A stretch of DNA of 64,000 bases. It comes from Alicyclobacillus tolerans (lineage in GTDB: Bacteria > Bacillota > Bacilli > Alicyclobacillales > Alicyclobacillaceae). Positions within the stretch are counted from its first letter, which is position 1; the number at the start of each line of letters is the position of its first letter. The position numbers and the translations under genes are program-made. Location of the stretch: positions 62,001 to 126,000 of the forward strand of contig NZ_JAJFNK010000012.1 of NCBI RefSeq assembly GCF_021739485.1. Direction: 5' to 3'. Under the pieces are notes generated by a model, which worked only from the letters and a program-made list of their open reading frames with translations, did no database searches and was not told the origin of the DNA. Shown piece after piece: positions 8,908-15,194 of the stretch.

Positions 8908-9593
8908 GGACTGCCTTTCTCAAAGACCTCCTGAGCGGTTGACCACTGCTCTGGGGTATCGATGTCCATCCCCCAAAGTTCGTTGTCGAACGGGACGTAA
9001 GCCACGCGGTCCGCTTCGCGCGCGATGAGGCTTCGCGCTCCTTCGTCTCCGGTGACGCCGAGCAACGAAGGAAACACTTGGGCGTCGAACAAGACTGGGT
9101 GACCTGCTTGGTTTGCGTAGCGGGGGCGGACGATGCGGATGCCCTCTTGGCGCCGCTGACGGTAGGCATGTGTGAGTTCGGCAATGACGAAGTCCGGGAT
9201 GAACGGCTGGTCGGCCAAAAAGACAAAAGCTGCTTCGATTGAGGCTGCTGTATCACGGGACGTTGCGGTATCAGGGGATGTTGCTGCCTCAACGGAGGCT
9301 GCTGCGGCAAAGGATTCGTTTTGAAGTGCGCGGATGCCCGCGCTTAGAGAACTTGCCATACCGCTTTCGAACGATGGGTTTGCTGCGAGCTTGACTGGCA
9401 AACCCTGTAGGTGTTGCGCCAGTTTGTCTTGATGCGGCCCAACGACGACAACGATGGGACTGAGTCCGGTTCTGTGCGCCAGTTCAACGGCGTGAACAAA
9501 CAAAGGTTTTCCACCCAGTTGCATGAGTTGTTTTGGATGTCCCATCCGTTTAGACATACCTGCTGCGAGGATCACGGCGGCAATTTGCGTCAT
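8904..9593 (-). CDS. MobA/MocA-like molybdenum cofactor nucleotidyltransferase
   Basis: 229 residues. N-terminal signature ILAAGMSKRMGHPKQL (LAAGxSxRxGxxK), then GIRVVGP-type strand VVVVGPHQDKL, and FLADQPFIP as metal-binding region. The context beside XdhC and a hydroxylase points to MocA, which makes the cytosine dinucleotide cofactor used by this enzyme family. It is transcribed toward the cox cluster. An extra Ala/Ser/Thr-rich insert of about 25 residues is encoded by four degenerate 18-bp repeats (9242-9313), which keeps the frame. Start ATG 9593 follows AGGAGCG. Confidence 0.9.
   Translation of the reverse strand: MTQIAAVILAAGMSKRMGHPKQLMQLGGKPLFVHAVELAHRTGLSPIVVVVGPHQDKLAQHLQGLPVKLAANPSFESGMASSLSAGIRALQNESFAAAASVEAATSPDTATSRDTAASIEAAFVFLADQPFIPDFVIAELTHAYRQRRQEGIRIVRPRYANQAGHPVLFDAQVFPSLLGVTGDEGARSLIAREADRVAYVPFDNELWGMDIDTPEQWSTAQEVFEKGSP
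9242..9313. repeat. 18-bp degenerate tandem repeat inside a coding region
   Basis: Four consecutive 18-bp units (9242-9259, 9260-9277, 9278-9295, 9296-9313), related but not identical, e.g. AGGCTGCTGTATCACGGG and AGGCTGCTGCGGCAAAGG. The unit is a multiple of three, so the cytidylyltransferase frame continues through it and gains four six-residue units. Confidence 0.8.
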
Positions 9594-9659
9594 GGTGCAT
9601 CGCTCCTGTAGGGTTTATGTATATTCTGACGGAAGCATCGCAACCATTCAATAGAAACG

Positions 9660-9787
9660 CGAACCATAAAACTTCGATCCGTTAAAACTTCGTTCCGTTG
9701 AAACGCCGAACCATAGAGATGTCGGTCCGTAGAAACTCAGAACCATAGAAACTCAGATCCTATAGAAACACCGATCTGTAGGCATAT
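9660..9787. repeat. 16-bp degenerate tandem repeat, about eight copies
   Basis: Units of 15-17 bp such as CGATCCGTTAAAACTT, CGGTCCGTAGAAACTC and AGAACCATAGAAACTC follow each other without spacers. They fill almost the whole gap between the divergent cytidylyltransferase and P1 peptidase genes and end just before the peptidase ribosome site (AAGGAGG). Confidence 0.9.
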
Positions 9788-9808
9788 CGAAGGAGGGGGC
9801 TTACCCGG

Positions 9809-10783
9809 ATGAAAGAGGTTCACACCATTGTGGACGTTCCAGGGATTAGGGTGGGACACGCCCAAGACGACGCGGCTTTGACGGGGTGTACCGTCGTACT
9901 CATGGACGCGCCTGCCGTTTGCGGGGTAGACGTGAGAGGGTCAGCGCCGGGAACGCGGGAAACCGACTTGCTGTCTCCGACGAACCTGGTCAGCGAAGTT
10001 CATGCCATCTGCCTGTCTGGAGGGAGCGCCTTTGGCCTCGATGCCGCTACGGGCGTCATGCGTTACCTCGAGGAACAAGGAATTGGGCTAAACACCACAT
10101 TTGCAGTCGTCCCTATTGTGCCTGCAGCCGTGCTGTACGACTTGGCCATTGGGGATGGACGGGTTCGCCCTGACGCAAACATGGGCTACCGAGCGGCTCA
10201 AGCTGCGAGTTCAAGTCCTGTGCTGCAGGGGAATTTCGGGGCGGGAACGGGAGCGACGGTGGGTAAAATGGCTGGATTTGACCGGGCGATGAAAAGCGGA
10301 CTCGGCAGCGCTGCGATTTCGCTGCCAAACGGCTTGGTGATCGGAGCCATGGTGGCCGTGAACGCCGTAGGGGAGGTTCGCAATCCCAAAAACGGAACCG
10401 TCATTGCGGGTCCTTTGGACGACGAGGGCCGATTCCTCGACAGTACGAGGGTGTTGGCAGCGCAGTCGTTTGCGCCGATTCCACCGGGATCGAACACGAC
10501 CATTGCCGTAGTGGCAAGCAACGCGAACCTCAATAAGACGCAGGCCAATAAGGTGGCACAAATGGCGCACGACGGGCTGGCCCGGACCATTTATCCGGTC
10601 CATACCATGTATGACGGGGACACCGTATTTGCGGCTGCAACTGGAGGCATTGACGCCAGTGTGGATGCGGTGGGCGCTTTGTCTGCGGAAGTGTTGGCAC
10701 AAGCTGTAATCCGCGCCGTCCAATTTGCGTCGAGCGCCGGCGGGTTGACAGCGTATTGCGACTTAAAGCGACCCGTGCGGTAG
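9809..10783 (+). CDS. P1 family peptidase (DmpA/NylC-like Ntn hydrolase)
   Basis: 324 residues, matching the self-processing P1 (S58) family. Visible features are VDVPGIRVGHAQDD at the N-terminus, VDVRGSAPGTRETDLL, and CLSGGSAFGLDAATGV. The predicted autocleavage/nucleophile site is PPGSNTT, with Asn229-Thr230 as the break and Thr230 as the new N-terminal nucleophile, as in NylC-type enzymes. Members hydrolyse N-terminal residues, beta-peptides or oligoamides; the substrate here is unknown. AAGGAGGGGG precedes ATG 9809. It is a single-gene unit divergent from the cox cluster. Confidence 0.92.
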   Translation: MKEVHTIVDVPGIRVGHAQDDAALTGCTVVLMDAPAVCGVDVRGSAPGTRETDLLSPTNLVSEVHAICLSGGSAFGLDAATGVMRYLEEQGIGLNTTFAVVPIVPAAVLYDLAIGDGRVRPDANMGYRAAQAASSSPVLQGNFGAGTGATVGKMAGFDRAMKSGLGSAAISLPNGLVIGAMVAVNAVGEVRNPKNGTVIAGPLDDEGRFLDSTRVLAAQSFAPIPPGSNTTIAVVASNANLNKTQANKVAQMAHDGLARTIYPVHTMYDGDTVFAAATGGIDASVDAVGALSAEVLAQAVIRAVQFASSAGGLTAYCDLKRPVR

Positions 10784-11113
10784 CAGGATGGCCCCTGAAC
10801 CGATCGGCGCGAGGGCAGGCCGGGCACCGGCTCAACATCGAAGCAACGCCGCCAAATGCCGAAGTCAGCGCTTGAATCAGCGCCGGAAAAAGAAAAACTT
10901 GACGATTCGAAACAGAATGTAGAGCAGAATCAGGTCAAAAAGTCGCATGCTGCGTTCCATGCAAAAAGTTCACAAACAAGCAAAAGGTTCACCGCTCTGG
11001 ACAGCACTGCGGTGAACCCTCATGGTTTAAAAAATCCAGGGTTTGAAAGAATCTGTGGCCTGGAAAAATCCGCGTCCGCCCCGTACGGATTGACTGCGGA
11101 TGGGCTCTCGCAC
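10784..11113. other. intergenic region between convergent units
   Basis: No convincing gene. A 145-codon open frame on the plus strand (10856-11293) has no family features and overlaps a real minus-strand gene. The notable element is the perfect inverted repeat at 10986-11018. Confidence 0.5.
10986..11018 (-). terminator. candidate terminator of the DUF2249/CGCGG operon
   Basis: Perfect 10-bp inverted repeat GGTTCACCGC / GCGGTGAACC with a 13-nt loop. Read on the minus strand the stem is followed by TTTTGCTTGTTTG, weakly T-rich. It lies about 100 bp past the last minus-strand stop. Confidence 0.5.
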
Positions 11114-11368
11114 TCACGGGCGATGCACCCTGTATACGTACCCTCCGCACCCGCATTGGTCGATAAAGCGAATCCTCAGGTCGTCTCCCAGGCGTTGCCT
11201 GAGAGCCGGGACGAGGTAGTCGTCGGGGTTGCCGTGGTTTGGTGCGACAGCCAGGTTTACGAAATACCCCGGACCGGTCTCGAGAATAGCTGAGACTGCG
11301 TCCTCAACGATTAAGTCCCGGTTTTCAACGTATTCTTCCGTTTCCAAATTCACGGACCAGTTGCTCAT
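11114..11368 (-). CDS. small CGCGG-motif protein, possible modified-peptide precursor
   Basis: 84 residues: N-terminal MSNWSVNLETEEYVENRD, a middle segment PGYFVNLAVAPNHGNPDDYL, and a C-terminal D-Q-C-G-C-G-G-Y-V-Y-R-V close to the end. From memory this resembles a small family, best known in haloarchaea, named for its CGCGG motif and proposed to be modified by a radical SAM enzyme; that assignment is not verified. No radical SAM gene lies in the window. The two cysteines spaced by one Gly could alternatively bind a metal. It is the last gene of a four-gene operon, 9 bp after the preceding stop. Confidence 0.75.
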   Translation of the reverse strand: MSNWSVNLETEEYVENRDLIVEDAVSAILETGPGYFVNLAVAPNHGNPDDYLVPALRQRLGDDLRIRFIDQCGCGGYVYRVHRP

Positions 11369-11377
11369 GCTAACCCC

Positions 11378-11716
11378 TCACTTCTCTTCTGCCAACACCG
11401 ATTGCGCCTGCGGGTACAACGCGGCCATTCCCCCGTAGAGGGTGTAAAAGAACCCGTCCGGTGCATCCAGCGAAAACGACGTATACTCCCGGGGGTCCAT
11501 TCCCAGCATGCGCTGGAACAACTGTGCACTGTTGTAGGCGTAAAAACAGAAATTCGTGTAATCGAACAACGGCATTTTCTCGTAGATGACCGCGATGTCG
11601 TGGGCAAAACCTTCGACGTTTGCGGCCGCCTCGTTGACCATGGACAGGGCATCCGGGATGTCCACCGAAATTTTGATAGCCGTCTCACTGAGTTGTAAAA
11701 TGTCGGCCAACCCCAT
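11378..11716 (-). CDS. hypothetical protein
   Basis: 112 residues, mostly helical in appearance, acidic, with an aromatic central stretch FDYTNFCFYAYNSAQLFQRM and no signal peptide or membrane segment. No family recognised. Its ATG shares one base with the stop of the upstream gene (TAATG), which is strong evidence of translational coupling and that the frame is real. It sits between another unknown and the CGCGG protein, so it may act in the same process. Confidence 0.75.
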   Translation of the reverse strand: MGLADILQLSETAIKISVDIPDALSMVNEAAANVEGFAHDIAVIYEKMPLFDYTNFCFYAYNSAQLFQRMLGMDPREYTSFSLDAPDGFFYTLYGGMAALYPQAQSVLAEEK

Positions 11717-12078
11717 TACCCCCTTGTCTGTACGGCTTCGACATCGAAATACTGCTGTTTGACTGCTGCTAAGTAGGTCTGTACGTCTATCAGATGGTCC
11801 AGCGATTCTGGACGAGGACGGACGGCGAGGTACCCGTCGTCACTGGCCTGCCAGGCCTCTTCACTGAACAAAAGGTCGATGACCATCGAGAGGCCAAGCA
11901 GCAAGGACGGATCGGACACGCCTGCGTCACCCGCTTTTTCCATGGCCCGGTATACCAATTCGTACCCCATTGGGGCAATAGAGATGACCTGAGACGGTGC
12001 ACCCTCTGCAGTTACGACGAAGACTCGCCGGTAGCCATGGGTTACATGGCCTACCGGCAACCATTGAATGCGCGCCAT
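11716..12078 (-). CDS. hypothetical protein
   Basis: 120 residues, starting MARIQWLPVGHVTHGYRR. No family recognised. It appears soluble, with a beta-rich N-terminal half and helical C-terminal half. The start is set by a TAATG overlap with the DUF2249 gene stop at 12078-12080; a longer frame to 12114 would overlap that gene. Conserved coupling with DUF2249 suggests a shared function. Confidence 0.75.
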   Translation of the reverse strand: MARIQWLPVGHVTHGYRRVFVVTAEGAPSQVISIAPMGYELVYRAMEKAGDAGVSDPSLLLGLSMVIDLLFSEEAWQASDDGYLAVRPRPESLDHLIDVQTYLAAVKQQYFDVEAVQTRG

Positions 12079-12317
12079 TAGGCGTTCACGCGCCCAATCT
12101 TGATGCGAAACCACTCCGGACCGCGCTCAATGTATTCCCACGTGAACAAGTCAGGCCGCTCGAGCTTGAACTGGTATTGCAGAGGGACTGGGTCGTGGTC
12201 GTTGACGAGCAGCATGGTTTCTCCGGGATTCAAACCGTCAAAGGTTTCAAAAATGACCTTGTGTTTCAAGTGCGGCGGATACTCGGTTGCGTTGACTGTA
12301 GATTTAAATTCACTCAT
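12078..12317 (-). CDS. DUF2249 family protein
   Basis: 79 residues containing the DUF2249 pattern: PPHLKHKVIFETFDGL, then LVNDHDPVPLQYQF, and a C-terminal FTWEYIERGPEWFRI. DUF2249 proteins resemble a TusA-like fold and are often found near nitric-oxide or anaerobic-respiration genes (family knowledge); the biochemical role is unsettled. GGAGGAAAAA is well placed before ATG 12317. It leads the minus-strand operon, and a CRP/FNR-like palindrome lies about 110 bp upstream. Confidence 0.9.
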   Translation of the reverse strand: MSEFKSTVNATEYPPHLKHKVIFETFDGLNPGETMLLVNDHDPVPLQYQFKLERPDLFTWEYIERGPEWFRIKIGRVNA

Positions 12318-12421
12318 CGAATTTTTCCTCCTGGTTCATCCCATAAGGATGATGTAGTAGTTGACGTTTGGTTCGTCATTTATCTTCGCCATTGACGATA
12401 CGCTGATTGTGGAGTGCAAGA

Positions 12422-12437
12422 TGTGCAATTTGTCACA
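12422..12437. promoter_or_regulatory. CRP/FNR-like palindrome upstream of the DUF2249 operon
   Basis: TGTGC-AATTTG-TCACA differs from the TGTGA-N6-TCACA box of Bacillus Fnr and CRP-type regulators at one position. On the minus strand a TATCGT at 12400-12395 would be a -10 placed so that the box is centred near -41.5, the class II activator position. Inferred only. Confidence 0.45.
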
Positions 12438-12488
12438 CCGGCGACAAAATAATAACGCTTACATCGCTTGGGAATGTGGAATCGCACG

Positions 12489-12517
12489 TTGCTTGACGGC
12501 ATATGTTTCGTTATAAT
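12489..12517 (+). promoter_or_regulatory. sigma-A type promoter of the T-box leader
   Basis: TTGCTT (12489-12494), 17-bp spacer, TATAAT (12512-12517), located just upstream of the T-box leader. Confidence 0.7.
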
Positions 12518-12535
12518 ATTTTCAATTGTGGAAAT

Positions 12536-12780
12536 AGGAAAGCAATGAAGAGAACGAGTAGACTGGTAAAACTGCCAGAGAGCGAGACGAAATGGTGTGA
12601 GTCTCGACTGTGACTGCCAGTTGAAAATCATCTCTGAGCCGCTGCGTGATGGCACCCAAAGGTGCAGTAGCGCCAGCCGGGGACTCCCGATACAGAGTCG
12701 AGGTTATTGTAGTTTAGTGACCTCCGGTGGTATAGCGAAAGAACGTCTTTCGTCCGGGTCGGATGAAGGGCGTTTTTATT
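12536..12780 (+). promoter_or_regulatory. T-box riboswitch, isoleucine type, controlling citramalate synthase
   Basis: The leader shows T-box landmarks in order: a Stem I with AGAGAGCGAGAC...GTCTCG apical hairpin, the specifier strand GAAA-ATC-ATCTCTGAGC, the T-box core CCGGTGGTATAGCGA (12724-12738), and a terminator hairpin with T-run. The triplet in the specifier position (12627-12629) is ATC, an isoleucine codon. This fits the downstream gene, which makes the isoleucine precursor citramalate. Uncharged tRNA-Ile would stabilise the antiterminator and allow transcription. Confidence 0.85.
12742..12780 (+). terminator. T-box conditional terminator
   Basis: Stem AACGTCTTTCGTCC (12742-12755) pairs with GGATGAAGGGCGTT (12761-12774) using several G-U pairs, with a GGGTC loop and a T-rich tail. 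It overlaps the antiterminator strand of the T-box. Confidence 0.85.
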
Positions 12781-12842
12781 TTTGAAAATTCTGTTTTTAA
12801 CCGGAGCGCACACCCGATCAGACCAAACAAAGAGGTGACCAA

Positions 12843-14381
12843 GTGGACAAAGTAATCGTGTACGACACAACATTGAGAGACGGTTCGCAAGGTGAGGGCA
12901 TCAGTTTCACGGTTTCTGATAAATTGGAGGTCGTCCGGCTTTTGGACGATTTCGGAATCGATTATATTGAAGGAGGATGGCCCGGTTCTAACGAGAAGGA
13001 CCTAGCGTTTTTTGACAGGGTCAAAGACCTGCCCTTAAAGCACAGCCGTGTGGTTGCCTTCACGAGCACTCGACGCAAAGGTCAACGCATTGAAAACGAC
13101 GTGCACACGCAGATGGTTCTTCAGACAGGGTTGAAGCACTGTGCGGTGGTGGGGAAGACGTGGGATTTCCACGTCGAGGCAGCCCTGCGGACGGACTTGG
13201 ATGAAAACCTCGCCATGATCTTCGATACCATTGAGTTTTTAAAGCAAAACGGGATCGAAGCCATCTTTGACGCCGAGCACTTTTTTGACGGGTACAAGCG
13301 CAATCCGGAGTACGCGCTGCGCTGCCTCGATGCTGCAAAACAGGCAGGGGCCGATTGGTTCGTCTTATGCGATACCAATGGCGGGTCATTGCCCGACGAG
13401 GTCGCCAAGATTGTCGAAGAAGTTGCCGCGAAAGGGTTTGGACCGCTCGGCATTCACGCGCATAACGACAGCGGCGTCGCTTTGGCGAATTCCTTGGCCG
13501 CGGTGAGAGCGGGCGCAGTTCAGGTGCAGGGGACGATTAACGGGTTTGGAGAACGCACCGGAAATACGGACTTGTGCGGGCTTCTTCCCAACTTGGTGCT
13601 CAAGATGAAGGTCCCTTGCCACGTGCAGGAACATCAACTGCAAGGGTTGCACGAAGTGTCTCAGCGTTTGTACGAGATCGCCCGTAAGACACCCGTTGGC
13701 AATCAGCCGTTCGTGGGGCACAGTTCATTTGCGCATAAAGCGGGCATTCACGTCAGCGCGATTCTGAGGAATCCTGAGCTGTACGAACACATCCCTCCTC
13801 AATCCGTCGGCAACGAGCGGCGGGTACTCGTGTCGGAACTGTCCGGCGAAAGCAATGTACTGTACCAACTACAGTCCTTTGGTTTGACGGCGCCGCCCGC
13901 AGCTGTTGCTAAGATCCTTGCCCGCATCAAACGGGCGGAACTTGACGGCTTTTCGTTTGAACAAGCTGGGACGTCCCTGGAACTGCTGATTCGGGAGGAA
14001 TTGGGCCTTGCGCAAAGGTATAGCGAGGCAAGGGCAACCGCGACCTCCGTGGCAGACGGAGTTGCCGTCTCGATGCAGTGGCAGGACGGACAAAGCCAAA
14101 ACCACTCGGCCAAAGGACACGGCACGACTGCAGCTGCTGCCATGTGCCAGGCTCTCGGGCTCTTTCCCAAGCTTTCGCTGCTGAAAGAAGATGCGGTTTC
14201 GTTGACCGCAGTCGATGGCACAGTCCGCTACAGGGCCATCCTGGCGGCCAAGTGGCAAGGGATGGAACTCAATACCTTGGGCGTCGCACAGTCACAAAAC
14301 GATGCGATGGCTGAGGCGGTCTTACAGATGGTTTACTATCTGGCGGCAACCGCCGACCGCGTCATGACGCAGCAGGCGTAG
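12843..14381 (+). CDS. cimA: citramalate synthase
   Basis: 512 residues, HMGL-like TIM barrel plus C-terminal LeuA-type dimer/regulatory domain. N-terminus YDTTLRDGSQGEGISFTV is diagnostic, followed by IEGGWPGSNEKD, metal/substrate site GIHAHNDSGVALANS, and GTINGFGERTGNTDL. CimA condenses acetyl-CoA and pyruvate to (R)-citramalate, the threonine-independent route to isoleucine. GTG start after AGAGGTGACC. It follows an Ile-type T-box leader, so expression should respond to uncharged tRNA-Ile. The C-terminal domain suggests feedback control, probably by isoleucine. Confidence 0.95.
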   Translation: MDKVIVYDTTLRDGSQGEGISFTVSDKLEVVRLLDDFGIDYIEGGWPGSNEKDLAFFDRVKDLPLKHSRVVAFTSTRRKGQRIENDVHTQMVLQTGLKHCAVVGKTWDFHVEAALRTDLDENLAMIFDTIEFLKQNGIEAIFDAEHFFDGYKRNPEYALRCLDAAKQAGADWFVLCDTNGGSLPDEVAKIVEEVAAKGFGPLGIHAHNDSGVALANSLAAVRAGAVQVQGTINGFGERTGNTDLCGLLPNLVLKMKVPCHVQEHQLQGLHEVSQRLYEIARKTPVGNQPFVGHSSFAHKAGIHVSAILRNPELYEHIPPQSVGNERRVLVSELSGESNVLYQLQSFGLTAPPAAVAKILARIKRAELDGFSFEQAGTSLELLIREELGLAQRYSEARATATSVADGVAVSMQWQDGQSQNHSAKGHGTTAAAAMCQALGLFPKLSLLKEDAVSLTAVDGTVRYRAILAAKWQGMELNTLGVAQSQNDAMAEAVLQMVYYLAATADRVMTQQA

Positions 14382-14406
14382 CCCGAGAATTGGAGTGATC
14401 AGGCCG

Positions 14407-15159
14407 GTGACAAACGAGGCGTCGGTGGATGAGCTCAAAAGGCTGCTTTTTTCCAGCCGTTCCGTCGTGGTTCTCAGTGGTGCGGGAATGAGTACGGAGT
14501 CGGGAATTCCCGATTTTCGTTCGCCAACGGGGGTGTGGCAGGACGAGGACCTGATGGAGTCGATGTCTGATGGGTATTTGAAAAGACACCCCGAGGAGTT
14601 TTGGCCGAAATTCAAGTTGGGATTCATGAGTGAAGAGTACCTGTCGGCCAAGCCAAACCCTGGGCACCTTGCATTGGCGGACTTGGAGAAAATGGGCAAG
14701 GACATTGCGATTTACACCCAAAACGTCGACGGCTTGCATCAGGAAGCGGGCAGCCGCCACGTCTACGAGCTGCACGGCAGCATTAAAACGGCGTACTGTC
14801 CGCGCTGCCGTTCGGAATACGGTCTAGAGTACATTTTGTCCGAAGAGGTCCCACGGTGCCACTGGATGAATCCGAAGGGTCAGGAGTGCGACACCATCTT
14901 GTTCCCGGACACGGTTTTGTTTGGACAAAACGTTCGCCATTACGAGTACGCCGCCATCTCCGTTCAGCAGTGCGATTTGATGCTGGTGCTTGGCACGTCC
15001 CTGACTGTGTATCCAGTAGCGGACCTGCCGGAGTATGTCCGGCGCGATAAGACGAAGTTGGCCATTGTTAATCTGGATGAAACGGATTTTGATTCGAAAG
15101 CCGACGTGGTCATTCACGGTAAAGTCGGTGAGGTACTGTCGCAAGCGGTAAAGTTTTGA
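14407..15159 (+). CDS. Sir2-family NAD-dependent protein deacylase
   Basis: About 250 residues. NAD-binding GAGMSTESGIPDFRS from about residue 25, then TQNVDGLHQEAG, catalytic His in YELHGSI (about residue 123), and a zinc site with CPRC followed by two further Cys (PRC, QEC). Sirtuins remove acetyl or other acyl groups from lysines using NAD. Two GTG starts are possible (14395 and 14407); GGAG at 14392 favours 14407. It is 10-20 bp downstream of cimA and may be in the same transcript. Confidence 0.93.
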   Translation: MTNEASVDELKRLLFSSRSVVVLSGAGMSTESGIPDFRSPTGVWQDEDLMESMSDGYLKRHPEEFWPKFKLGFMSEEYLSAKPNPGHLALADLEKMGKDIAIYTQNVDGLHQEAGSRHVYELHGSIKTAYCPRCRSEYGLEYILSEEVPRCHWMNPKGQECDTILFPDTVLFGQNVRHYEYAAISVQQCDLMLVLGTSLTVYPVADLPEYVRRDKTKLAIVNLDETDFDSKADVVIHGKVGEVLSQAVKF

Positions 15160-15194
15160 CGGGGCCTCGCGGGTTTGTCGAACCCGACGATGAG

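Noticed and set aside
10856-11293. 145-codon plus-strand frame
   Set aside because: It overlaps the CGCGG gene, crosses a terminator-like hairpin and shows no conserved pattern.
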